From an uncultured Octadecabacter sp. (GTDB lineage: Bacteria > Pseudomonadota > Alphaproteobacteria > Rhodobacterales > Rhodobacteraceae), in assembly GCA_937969445.1 (NCBI GenBank), contig CALBVZ010000091.1:1-40157 (forward strand): DNA of 40,157 bases, written 5' to 3'. The position numbers and the translations under genes are program-made. A model generated the notes under the pieces. It had not been told where the DNA came from and searched no databases. It saw only the letters and a program-made list of their open reading frames with translations. The stretch's first letter is position 1. Each line of letters starts with the position of its first letter. Positions 29,697-39,235 of the stretch are shown here, one piece after another.

Positions 29697-30899
29697 CTAA
29701 GATTGCGCGTGGTTGCGCAATCGCATGACCAAGGGAATCATCAATAAAATAAGGGCTGCCCCCATCAAAAACGGCGCACCAGGTAGGTAGATTCCATCGT
29801 TGTCCACATAGCTTTCAAATATCCAAGTGGAACCTATCGGGGCCAAGAACGCCGCAATTGAGGACAAAGATGCAATCACCCCTTGAACGAGGCCCTGTTG
29901 GTCTTCCCGCGCCAAGTTGGACGCCATTGCGGTTATCATCGGCGGCGTTAGATCCGACAAAGCCGCGAAGACGAGCACAATGACGAGGCCAGTCACCGTT
30001 GAGATGACGCCGAAGCCAACAAAGCCGATGAGCGCGGACACCATCCCTATCTGCAACGTGCGGAATTCGCCAAATCGCGAGATGAACTTCGGCATTAGCC
30101 CGCCCTGCACACCAGCGAGTAGAATTCCGTAACCTGCCAGTGATACGCCAATCAACAGGGTCGACCAGTCAAATAGTTCACGCGTGAAGAACGCCCAGAG
30201 GGTCGGATAAACCATGTTTGCTAACTCGAAAATGAACAGACATATCAAAGGGATCGCGAGGTTCGGGACCTTGAATGCCTGCATGATTGCGCCAAACGGA
30301 TTGAGGTTCCGCACCCCGAACGAGCGGCGTTTTTCGGGTGCGAGGCTTTCTGGCAAAACGAACAATCCAAAAGCAACGTTACCTGCAGATAGTGCAGCAG
30401 CAATCCAAAACGGCGCTGTGATATGCCAACCAGCCGCGATGCCGCCAATGGCCGGCCCAAGGACAAACCCGATCCCGAATGCCGCTCCGATCATCCCAAA
30501 CCGGGCCGCGCGTTCTTTTGGGCTTGAAATGTCGGCGATATAGGCCGTCGCGGTCGTATAGGTCGCCCCTGCAATCCCTGCGAGGATACGCCCGATAAGG
30601 AGGACCCAAAACACACTGGCCAACGCCATAATGACGTAATCCACCGCCAACACTATAAGTGCTGCGATCAGCACAGGTTTTCGTCCGTAAGCATCTGAAA
30701 AACTGCCGATAACAGGTGCGAAGATGAACAGCGCACCCGCATAGGAGGCCATCAGAACACCACCCCAAAGCGCACCCTCGCCCGTGCTGCCTGCCCCGAC
30801 ACGTTCCATCAGGTCTGGCATGATCGGGAACACCAATCCGATGCCGATGGCGTCGATCATCAGAGTTATAAGGATGAAGATGTAGGCAAAGTTCTGCAT
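29697..30899 (-). CDS. MFS transporter, TCR/Tet-like drug efflux family
   Basis: LITLMIDAIGIGLVFPIMPDLMERVG, GSFSDAYGRKPVLIAALIVLAVDYVIMALA. Confidence 0.92.
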   Translation of the reverse strand: MQNFAYIFILITLMIDAIGIGLVFPIMPDLMERVGAGSTGEGALWGGVLMASYAGALFIFAPVIGSFSDAYGRKPVLIAALIVLAVDYVIMALASVFWVLLIGRILAGIAGATYTTATAYIADISSPKERAARFGMIGAAFGIGFVLGPAIGGIAAGWHITAPFWIAAALSAGNVAFGLFVLPESLAPEKRRSFGVRNLNPFGAIMQAFKVPNLAIPLICLFIFELANMVYPTLWAFFTRELFDWSTLLIGVSLAGYGILLAGVQGGLMPKFISRFGEFRTLQIGMVSALIGFVGFGVISTVTGLVIVLVFAALSDLTPPMITAMASNLAREDQQGLVQGVIASLSSIAAFLAPIGSTWIFESYVDNDGIYLPGAPFLMGAALILLMIPLVMRLRNHAQS

Positions 30900-31889
30900 G
30901 TGAGGAGGTGACGCTTTTTAATCTGGTTGTGGCAAGGAAAAATAAAGGGCGCGTGCCGCACTTTACGGTCAGCAAGCACGCGATATGCACAACGTGATTT
31001 TAACCCAAAGTGTTACCAAGGGCGCTTCAATTCTAAATGGATCATGCGTTTCGTAGGTTTATCACCTTATTTCACGGGATTCTACGTATCTAGATTCCGA
31101 ATAGAATACGTACAGAAACTGAATAGCTACCGCATGGATATCCCGTAATTTACGCGCCAGGCGGTTAGCATGCGTTAACCATTCCGCTTATCGATTTCAC
31201 CTGCGCTTGAGCAGTTTATGCTGGAAAACCAAGTCGAGCGGTCAGGTGAAGTCGAACAGTTTTGCGGGATTAAGAGCCAGAGTATTCTCTCGGTTTTCTT
31301 CTGCAGGGGCCCAATCCTAAAGCAAATCCACCAATTTCGCATCGTCGTAAGGCCAATTCGTGCCTCAAAACACGAGATCCATCAAGCCGAGTATCGCATC
31401 AATTTCAGGGTCATTTCCATTTACATAGCATTGGAACTTTCCGCGATGATCACAATGAAATGCGCGATGTGATGAGAACCTACAGAAACTACGAAGCGGC
31501 ACGGCTAACAGGTGTTAACCGGATTTTCCTAGCGTGCAGCAATCACGTAACCGGGTTTTATCCTGTCTGCAAAATGTTGGATGCCGATATGCCGTTGCCT
31601 CAGGCATTGCGGTCTATATTGGAACGCAAGGCGGGTCGAATTCTGTTCAACTCTTTTCGACGGACGTCGAGGTCGCTGACGCGATAGCCCATGGTGGGTC
31701 GCTTCCAGCCTCAACGAATTTTGGTGCAACGTCTGTTGGGTCGTTGTCAATCCGCCGATGGCTGCGCCCCGTTTGTCACCAAAAATGTGCCTACAAGTCT
31801 TCAGATTGAATAGCGTCCGCAGCCAAGGCCTAGACATGTCGAAAGGCGCCTCTTCCACATAATTTGCGGCCGAGGCGCCCAACCTGTGT

Positions 31890-31917
31890 GGCGAAAACGA
31901 TTACCATCGTTTTCGCC
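31890..31917 (-). terminator. Hairpin downstream of xylA
   Basis: GGCGAAAACGAT TACC ATCGTTTTCGCC perfect 12-bp stem, 15 bp past the xylA stop. Confidence 0.65.
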
Positions 31918-31931
31918 CGTCAGCCGTTCAA

Positions 31932-33206
31932 TCAAACGAACTTATTGACATAATTTTCCAGCGCTTCTTGGCGTCCGGATCGCGGTTCAGGCGTGATACC
32001 TTCAGCCAACACGCGCTCGGTGATCGCGGTAAGATCACCGTCCAGCATCGCTTTCGCCTCAGGTGTCTGCCAACCGGCGTAGCGTTGCTGCAACGCGTCT
32101 TCCAGCCCGCCGTCTTCGATCATTGCCGCCGCGGCCTTAAGCCCGCGTGCACAAACATCCATGCCACCCGCGTGGGCATCAATAAGATCCTGCGCGTCCA
32201 GCGATTGACGGCGCAATTTGGCATCAAAGTTGGTGCCACCTTTGCCAAGACCACCGGCCTTAAGGATGTGGTAATAGCACAGGGCGACTTCGGGCACGTT
32301 GTTGGGGAACTGGTCTGTGTCCCAACCGGACTGATAATCATTGCGGTTCATATCGATCGATCCCAGCATCCCTTCGGATGCGGCAACGGCGATTTCATGT
32401 TCAAACGAATGGCCCGCAAGGATCGCGTGACCCTGTTCAAGGTTCAGCTTTACCTCATTTTCCAAACCATATTTGCGCAGGAACCCGGCGCATGTTGCTG
32501 CGTCATAGTCATATTGGTGCTTTGACGGTTCTTGCGGTTTGGGCTCGACAAGGATTTGGCCCTCAAAGCCGATCTTGTGTTTATACTCAACCACCATCGA
32601 AAGGAAACGCCCCATGTGGTCAAGCTCTTGACCCATATCGGTGTTCAGCAGGGTCTCGTAACCTTCACGGCCGCCCCATAAGACGTAGTTCTGACCGCCC
32701 AACTTATGCGTGGCATCCATGCAGGATTTCACCGTCGCAGCAGCAAATGCAAAAACATCCGGATCAGGGTTTGTCGACGCACCAGACATCCAGCGGCGAT
32801 CGCTGAACATATTGGCCGTGCCCCACAGAAGCTTTGTCTTCGAAGTCTCCATTTTCTCACCGAGGTAGTCGGTGATCTCGTTCAAGGTGTTCAGGTTATC
32901 GGCGAAATTGCCCTGTTCAGGGCGAATGTCCGCGTCATGCCAACAAAAGAACGGCGCATTCAGCAGTTCGAACATTTCGAACGCCACGTCGGCCTTCATT
33001 TTGGCGCGCCCCATGTCGTCTTGCGGATGCCAAGGGCGGACGAAGGTCTGTCCACCGAAGGGATCCTGTCCTTCCCACGCAAACGAATGCCAATAGGCAA
33101 CCGCGAAACGCAGGTGATCTTCCATGCGTTTGCCTAGAACAACCTCGTCAGGGTTGTAGTGATTAAATGTCGCGGCGTTTACGCCATCAAAGAACCCAGT
33201 AGTCAT
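31932..33206 (-). CDS. xylA: Xylose isomerase
   Basis: [55 protein letters not shown]-like, [20 protein letters not shown]. Confidence 0.98.
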   Translation of the reverse strand: MTTGFFDGVNAATFNHYNPDEVVLGKRMEDHLRFAVAYWHSFAWEGQDPFGGQTFVRPWHPQDDMGRAKMKADVAFEMFELLNAPFFCWHDADIRPEQGNFADNLNTLNEITDYLGEKMETSKTKLLWGTANMFSDRRWMSGASTNPDPDVFAFAAATVKSCMDATHKLGGQNYVLWGGREGYETLLNTDMGQELDHMGRFLSMVVEYKHKIGFEGQILVEPKPQEPSKHQYDYDAATCAGFLRKYGLENEVKLNLEQGHAILAGHSFEHEIAVAASEGMLGSIDMNRNDYQSGWDTDQFPNNVPEVALCYYHILKAGGLGKGGTNFDAKLRRQSLDAQDLIDAHAGGMDVCARGLKAAAAMIEDGGLEDALQQRYAGWQTPEAKAMLDGDLTAITERVLAEGITPEPRSGRQEALENYVNKFV

Positions 33207-33973
33207 TATTTATTTGCCTCTTCCGTCGGGTTTTTCCCAAGAATGATCATCGACAACAGGTCATCATCCGTCACATCGGCGATGTTCACTGTCCCAACAA
33301 GTTGTCCGTTCTTCATAACGCTGGCCCGATCGCACAGTTCCATAACCGAATGCACATCATGATCGATCAGGAAAATCCCGATGCCCTGCGCCTTAAGCTG
33401 CTGGATCAAATCCGCAACCATCTGGGTTTCGTGGGGGCCAAGGGCCGCTGTGGGTTCGTCCATAATCAGAATACGGGCGTTGAAATAGACCGCTCGGGCA
33501 ATCGCCACAGATTGGCGCTGACCACCTGACAGGGCCGAAACCGGTTCGTTGAACTTCTGGAAGTTCGGGTTTAGGCGCCCCATGATCTTGCGGCACTCGG
33601 CCTCCATCGCGGCGTCATCGACCAGCCCGAACGGGGTCATCAATTCGCGACCAAGAAACAGGTTTGATGCCGCATCCAGATTATCCGCCAGCGCAAGCGT
33701 CTGGTAGATCGTTTCGATGTTGTTGGCACGGGCATCACGCGGCGAGTCGATCTCGACCTGCTCGCCGTTGATGAAAATCTCGCCCGCGTCTTTTGCATAG
33801 GCCCCCGAAAGAACCTTGATCAGGGTCGATTTTCCGGCGCCGTTGTGGCCAAGAAGACCGACAACTTCGCCCGGGCGCAGATCGACCGACACGTCGTCCA
33901 CGGCCTTGATCCCGCCAAATGCGATAGAGATGTTTTTCAGCTCTACCAAAGGGGCTTGTGTTTGCTGTGTCAT
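33206..33973 (-). CDS. xylG: Sugar ABC transporter ATP-binding protein (single ABC domain)
   Basis: Walker [17 protein letters not shown], signature [34 protein letters not shown]; in xyl cluster. Confidence 0.92.
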   Translation of the reverse strand: MTQQTQAPLVELKNISIAFGGIKAVDDVSVDLRPGEVVGLLGHNGAGKSTLIKVLSGAYAKDAGEIFINGEQVEIDSPRDARANNIETIYQTLALADNLDAASNLFLGRELMTPFGLVDDAAMEAECRKIMGRLNPNFQKFNEPVSALSGGQRQSVAIARAVYFNARILIMDEPTAALGPHETQMVADLIQQLKAQGIGIFLIDHDVHSVMELCDRASVMKNGQLVGTVNIADVTDDDLLSMIILGKNPTEEANK

Positions 33974-35265
33974 TACTTTGCCCCCACGCGTTTACGATAG
34001 ATGATGTCGATAAGCACCGCGAGAACTAGAACCGTGCCTACAACGATGTTCTGGAACGGCGCATCAACGCCAACCATCGCCATGCCCGATTGCAAAGACT
34101 GCATGATCAGCGCACCGATGATCGCGCCGTAAATCGTACCAAACCCGCCAGCCAGTGCCGTGCCACCAATGACGGCCGCCGCGATGACCCGCAGTTCATC
34201 CAAGGTGCCGATATCATTGGAATGGTTCGACAAACGCGCAGATGCGACAACCGCAGACAGGGCACAAAGAAAGCCCATCAAGGCGAAAATCTTAACCGTC
34301 AGGCGGCGTGTGTTGATGCCCGAAAGTTCTGCCGCGTCAGGGTTGCCACCAGTCGCAAAGATGTAACGTCCGAACCGCGTTCGTTTGGCTACAATACTAA
34401 GGACGACAGCAACCAGAATGAGAATAAGAACCGAGACCGGCAGACCATAGCCAACAGTTAGCCCCTCGGGTAGCACCTCACCGCGTTCGTCAAACATCCG
34501 CTGAAGGCGGCGTTCGGGAATGAAGTAGGAATTCAGCACAGCGATAAAGCTGACGATAGATGCAATGATGATCCCGTAAAGCGTTAGCTCGGCCCAAATT
34601 GGCTTCACCGGGAAACCATGAGCCGATTTCGCGCGGCGCGCGTTCGACATCGCCCAGATCGCGGCCACAATCGCAATAACAGCAGCAACCCAGCTCCAGG
34701 TGGTACCAAGCGTGCCGTTTGTGCCGCCGAAAATCAGGAAAGTCCGGTCAAGCGGCCCGATTGTTTGGCCGCTGGTCAGATACCAAGCCACATTGCGCCA
34801 CACCAGAAAACCGCCCAAGGTGACGATAAAGGCAGGGATGGTCAGATAGCCAACCAACCAGCCCTGAAACGCGCCGATCAGCGTGCCCACCAACAACCCC
34901 GAGATCACAGCCAAGACCCAGATCATCGGGTGCCCAAGGCCAAACATCTCAGGCAGGACTTGTGTTTGCATCATCGCCATCACAGCCGATGTCGTCGCCA
35001 ACAAGGCGCCGACGCTTAGGTCGATGTGGCGATTGACGATCACAAAGACCATGCCGCAGGCCATGATCGCCACAGACACCGTCTGGATCGTCAGATTGAA
35101 AATATTGCGGGGCGTCAGGAACCGGCCATCAGTAAACCAGCTAAACCCAAGGCAAAGAATGAATAGAGCACCAATCATACCCAGAAGACGCATATCCAGT
35201 TCCAGTTTCTGGAACAGGCTACCTTTGTCTTGGCTGGGGATTGGCGCATTTGTCGTGTCAGTCAT
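33973..35265 (-). CDS. xylH: D-xylose ABC transporter permease
   Basis: Multi-spanning; [78 protein letters not shown]. Confidence 0.93.
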   Translation of the reverse strand: MTDTTNAPIPSQDKGSLFQKLELDMRLLGMIGALFILCLGFSWFTDGRFLTPRNIFNLTIQTVSVAIMACGMVFVIVNRHIDLSVGALLATTSAVMAMMQTQVLPEMFGLGHPMIWVLAVISGLLVGTLIGAFQGWLVGYLTIPAFIVTLGGFLVWRNVAWYLTSGQTIGPLDRTFLIFGGTNGTLGTTWSWVAAVIAIVAAIWAMSNARRAKSAHGFPVKPIWAELTLYGIIIASIVSFIAVLNSYFIPERRLQRMFDERGEVLPEGLTVGYGLPVSVLILILVAVVLSIVAKRTRFGRYIFATGGNPDAAELSGINTRRLTVKIFALMGFLCALSAVVASARLSNHSNDIGTLDELRVIAAAVIGGTALAGGFGTIYGAIIGALIMQSLQSGMAMVGVDAPFQNIVVGTVLVLAVLIDIIYRKRVGAK

Positions 35266-35297
35266 ATCAGACCTTCTTAACGAGCGCGAATAAGGAA

Positions 35298-35323
35298 CGG
35301 CCCCGACATCGCTGCCGGGGCCG
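35298..35323 (-). other. GC-rich hairpin between xylF and xylH
   Basis: CGGCCCCG-ACATCGCTGC-CGGGGCCG. Confidence 0.65.
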
Positions 35324-35335
35324 CAGGGAGATAGT

Positions 35336-36355
35336 TTAGTTACAAGGTGCTGGGCCGTCGGTCACACCTTGGCACAGGGCCTCAAGTGTGATCCAGCCAG
35401 CATCAACAACCGCAGACAGGTTTTCCGCAGTCACCGGAACCGGCTCAAGGAAGCGGGCCGTCATAGTTGTGCCACCTGGGGACGTCCAGTCAGCGCTGCC
35501 GCCGACTTCCTCGTCGCTGGCCAATGCCACCGCGATTTCGCCAGCAGCCGTGCCAAGATCACGTGCGTCTTTCCAGACGGAAACGGTCTGCGTGCCCAGC
35601 GCAACGCGGTTCAGCGCAGCGTGATCACCATCCTGACCTGAGACAGGAATACCTTCCATGCCCTGTGCCGTCAGCGCAGCCACAACACCACCAGCGGTGC
35701 CGTCGTTGGACGCAATCACAGCATCAACGTCATTGTCGGCAGCTGTCAGGATTTGCTCCATGTTGCGCTGCGCGTTCGCAGGCAACCAACCGTCAGTGTA
35801 GGCTTCAGCAACGATTGTGATGTCACCGGATGCAACAGCTGCATCGATGATCTCTTGCTGGCCGCCACGCAGGAAATCTGCGTTCGGATCCGTGGGCGAA
35901 CCCTTGATCATGACGTAGTTACCAGTCGGCTGAGCTGCAAAAACAGCGCGCGCCTGCATCCGGCCAACTTCGACGTTGTCGAATGTCAGATAGAATGCAC
36001 GTTCATCTTCGATCAGACGGTCATAGGCGACAACAGGGATGCCTTCGTCAGCCGCAGCCTGAACAGCCGGGCCAATCGCCTGTGCGTCTTGCGCAAGGAT
36101 GATCAGGGCATCAACACCCTGTGCGATCAGGCTTTCGACGTCAGACAATTGCTTGGATGAAGAAGACTGCGCATCAGCGGACACATAAGTCGCGCCAGCA
36201 GCTTCCAAAGCGGCAACAATAGCTGCTTCATCTGTTTTCCAGCGTTCTTCCTGGAAATTGGACCAGCTCACGCCGACTGTCACTCCGTGACCATCTGCGA
36301 ATGCAACAGATCCCATTAAAACCGCAGCAGCGGACATACCAAAAATGTATTTCAT
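35336..36355 (-). CDS. xylF: D-xylose ABC transporter substrate-binding protein
   Basis: VTVGVSWSNFQEERWKTDEAAIVAALEAAGATYVSADAQSSSSKQLSDVESLIAQGVDALIILAQDA, VAYDRLI. Confidence 0.96.
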   Translation of the reverse strand: MKYIFGMSAAAVLMGSVAFADGHGVTVGVSWSNFQEERWKTDEAAIVAALEAAGATYVSADAQSSSSKQLSDVESLIAQGVDALIILAQDAQAIGPAVQAAADEGIPVVAYDRLIEDERAFYLTFDNVEVGRMQARAVFAAQPTGNYVMIKGSPTDPNADFLRGGQQEIIDAAVASGDITIVAEAYTDGWLPANAQRNMEQILTAADNDVDAVIASNDGTAGGVVAALTAQGMEGIPVSGQDGDHAALNRVALGTQTVSVWKDARDLGTAAGEIAVALASDEEVGGSADWTSPGGTTMTARFLEPVPVTAENLSAVVDAGWITLEALCQGVTDGPAPCN

Positions 36356-36413
36356 AGTTTCCTCCCATTAGTGGCTCGTGTTAGCGAATCGTCGAGCCCG
36401 CACAATTGGTAGC

Positions 36414-36442
36414 ATATTTTTTTTACTTAGCAAAAAAAATAT
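36414..36442. promoter_or_regulatory. Candidate ROK/XylR operator palindrome
   Basis: ATATTTTTTTT-ACTTAGC-AAAAAAAATAT, perfect 11-bp arms between divergent xylF and ROK genes. Confidence 0.75.
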
Positions 36443-36478
36443 TCAGCACCGTGCAAGCTTTAGGTATATGGTGGTGAA

Positions 36479-37711
36479 ATGAAAAGAGATTCGAGCGCGC
36501 ATCGACCTGAGCATTCCGGCGAAGCTGTAGCACTGGACGCCCGCGCAATGACGCGTCTGCGCGTCCTGAACTGCATCCGCGCCTCTGGGAACGCGTCACG
36601 TACTGACATTGCTGCGGCGCTAAGACTGAGCCCGGCCACCGTAACATTTGTGACCTCAGGCCTAATGGTTGGAGGGTTGATCGAAGAAGTCACGGCGACA
36701 GACACGCCGGACGCGGCAAAGCGCGGTCGCCCTCGCGTAGCGCTTCGGCTGAGGAAGGGTGAGTTTCACATCGGAGGAATTAAGATCGCCCGGGGGTCGA
36801 TGTCGATACTAGTTCTCGATTTCGACGGCAAAGAGGTCAAGCGGCTTGAAGTGCCTTTGACCCAGCCGCAGATGGAACCTGAGGCCCTCGTTTTGACGAT
36901 CCGAGATGCGTTGACTGCAGCTTATGAGCAAATCGGTTGCGGTCTGGAAAGGCTTTCAGGTATTTCAATCGGGCTTGCCGGGCAGATCGATGCAGAGACC
37001 CGTTTTGTGCATTGGTCGTCGTCCCTAACCCAACGCAACGTCGATCTGGGCAAACATCTGGACAAGCATCTTCCCTGCGCCGCCTTTCTGGACAATGACG
37101 CCAACCTTGTCGCAAAGGCCGAGCAATTGTTTGGGGAAGCCAAAGGGTTGAAGAATTTCCTTGTTGTCACGGTAGAACACGGTGTCGGTCTGGGGATCGT
37201 GCTTGGCGGGCGGCTTTATCGGGGTGAACGCGGATGCGGCGCAGAATTCGGCCATACCAAAGTCGCACTGAATGGGGCCGCCTGCCAATGCGGTCAGCAA
37301 GGATGTCTGGAAGCCTATGTTGGCAGTTCCGGACTGCTGCGACGTGCTGCCGAAGACATTTCCCCTGATGCATTTCCAACTGTACGGGCTTTGGTTCAAG
37401 GTGCTGTTGACGGCAATGCAGAGGCATCAAAGATCCTTGATGAAGCGGGGCAGATGTTTGGTCTTGGACTGTCGAACCTTATTAATCTGTTTGATCCAGA
37501 ACGGATCATCATCGCCGGGATGGAACATCGCATCGCTCACCTTCATTCAACTGCGGTTATGAATGGCGTTCGCAATAACGTCGTCAAGGTTGATGCCCCA
37601 CTCCCTGATATCAGCATCAATCACTGGGACGATTTGATGTGGGCGCGCGGCGCGGCGGCAATGGGGATCGAGCATGTCTCGGCACTTAAGGTAAAGGAAC
37701 TTTCAGAATGA
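36479..37711 (+). CDS. xylR: ROK family transcriptional regulator (XylR-type)
   Basis: N-term HTH VLNCIRASGNASRTDIAAALRLSPATVTFVTSGLMVGGLIEEV; ROK GLGIVLGGRLYRGERGCGAEFGHTKVALNGAACQCGQQGCLEAYVG. Confidence 0.93.
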   Translation: MKRDSSAHRPEHSGEAVALDARAMTRLRVLNCIRASGNASRTDIAAALRLSPATVTFVTSGLMVGGLIEEVTATDTPDAAKRGRPRVALRLRKGEFHIGGIKIARGSMSILVLDFDGKEVKRLEVPLTQPQMEPEALVLTIRDALTAAYEQIGCGLERLSGISIGLAGQIDAETRFVHWSSSLTQRNVDLGKHLDKHLPCAAFLDNDANLVAKAEQLFGEAKGLKNFLVVTVEHGVGLGIVLGGRLYRGERGCGAEFGHTKVALNGAACQCGQQGCLEAYVGSSGLLRRAAEDISPDAFPTVRALVQGAVDGNAEASKILDEAGQMFGLGLSNLINLFDPERIIIAGMEHRIAHLHSTAVMNGVRNNVVKVDAPLPDISINHWDDLMWARGAAAMGIEHVSALKVKELSE

Positions 37712-39228
37712 AGCTGACCACTTTAGCAATGATTGCGTTGTATCTGCCTGGACTGGCCAAGGCCGAAGGCAATCGGCCTGAGTTCCAGCCAATTGATATT
37801 TCGTCACACGTCTACGCCGGTGGCTGGGAGCATTTTGTTGGCGGCGGCGTTGCTGTGTTCGATTGTAACGGGGACGACATACCCGAGGTTTATGCTGCGG
37901 GCGGCGCGAATACCGCGCAACTTTTTTTGAATACTTCACAAGATGACGTTGCCTTGCTGGCGGACACACCCGAAGAATTGTCGCTCACCTTTGTGACTGG
38001 CGCTTACCCATTGGATATCGACAGCGATGGGATCATGGATCTTGCCGTGCTGCGGGTCGGTCCCGACTCTCTTTTGCGTGGGACTGGCGATTGCCGTTTC
38101 GAACCCTTCACAGACATTACATTCGCAACGGGCGATCACTGGACGACAGGCTTTTCCGCAACTTGGGAAGAAGGCTACTCGCTGCCAACACTGGCCTTTG
38201 GGACTTATATCGATCGCAGCAATCCCGATGGTCCGTTTGAGGCCTGTGACGCTACTCAACTCTATCGCCCTACAGGCGACACCTATGGGGCGCCTTTAGC
38301 GCTTGAGCCGGGGTTTTGCACCCTTTCGATCCTGTTTTCGGATTGGAAACGCACTGGCAGGGCCGATCTACGGATTAGCAACGACCGTCACTACTATGTC
38401 AGTGGCGGGCAAGAACAGATGTGGGCAATGGATCCGGCTCCGCGCCTCTACACGGCAGAAGAAAACTGGCAGCCCTATTCGATTTGGGGCATGGGCATCG
38501 CCTCTCGGGATTTAGGAGGAGACGGCTACCCAGAAGTGTATCTGACCTCCATGGGTGACCAGAGACTGCAACAGTTTGACCCACAAACAGGTGGCCCGAC
38601 GTGGCGCGATGTCACCTACGAGTTTGGAACCACCGCGCACCGCCCCCATATTGGCGACGATGGACGGCCCTCGACCGGCTGGCACGCCCAGTTTGGCGAC
38701 GTCACCAATGACGGGCTCGACGACATTTTTGTCTCCAAGGGCAACGTCGAGCAGATGCCCGGCCTCGCGATGCAAGATCCCAACTCGCTCTTGATCCAGA
38801 CACCTGAGGGCCGGTTCGTCGAAGTGGCGGAAACAGCGGGTGTCGCGACCATGGAACGCTCACGCGGGGCGGCTTTGGTTGATCTAAATCTAGATGGTCT
38901 ACTTGATTTGGTCGTCATGAACCGTCGCGCGGACATGGAAGTTTTTCAGAACGTCTCGACGGACGTGGGGACTTGGCTGATGGTGACCCTGCACCAATCG
39001 GGTCCGAATACCAACGCCGTGGGAAGTTTTATCGAGGTCCGCACCGCAGATGGCGTGCTGACCCGCGAAATCACGATTGGCGGCGGTCATGTCAGTGGGC
39101 AATCAACGCCAGAGCACTTTGGCTTGGGCGACGTCAAGGCAACCGAACTGCGGGTGATTTGGCCCGATGGCAGCATCGGAGAGTGGCAACAGGTTTCGAC
39201 CAATCAGGCCCTCACGATCACGCGCTGA
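37708..39228 (+). CDS. CRTAC1 family protein: FG-GAP/VCBS repeats plus C-terminal ASPIC/UnbV domain, exported
   Basis: Signal peptide; VAVFDCNGDDIPEVYAAGG, PLDIDSDGIMDLAVLRVG, DVTNDGLDDIFVSKGN; C-term NAVGSFIEVRTADGVLTREITIGGGHVSGQSTPEHFGLGDVKATELRVIWPDGSIGEW. Confidence 0.92.
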   Translation: MKLTTLAMIALYLPGLAKAEGNRPEFQPIDISSHVYAGGWEHFVGGGVAVFDCNGDDIPEVYAAGGANTAQLFLNTSQDDVALLADTPEELSLTFVTGAYPLDIDSDGIMDLAVLRVGPDSLLRGTGDCRFEPFTDITFATGDHWTTGFSATWEEGYSLPTLAFGTYIDRSNPDGPFEACDATQLYRPTGDTYGAPLALEPGFCTLSILFSDWKRTGRADLRISNDRHYYVSGGQEQMWAMDPAPRLYTAEENWQPYSIWGMGIASRDLGGDGYPEVYLTSMGDQRLQQFDPQTGGPTWRDVTYEFGTTAHRPHIGDDGRPSTGWHAQFGDVTNDGLDDIFVSKGNVEQMPGLAMQDPNSLLIQTPEGRFVEVAETAGVATMERSRGAALVDLNLDGLLDLVVMNRRADMEVFQNVSTDVGTWLMVTLHQSGPNTNAVGSFIEVRTADGVLTREITIGGGHVSGQSTPEHFGLGDVKATELRVIWPDGSIGEWQQVSTNQALTITR

Positions 39229-39235
39229 GCTACCT

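Noticed and set aside
31218-31882. Small ORFs after the xyl block as real genes
   Set aside because: No recognisable domain and overlapping ORFs in several frames; not supported as CDS from sequence alone.
36414-36442. Intrinsic terminator
   Set aside because: Lies in a divergent promoter region with AT-only arms; operator is the better reading.
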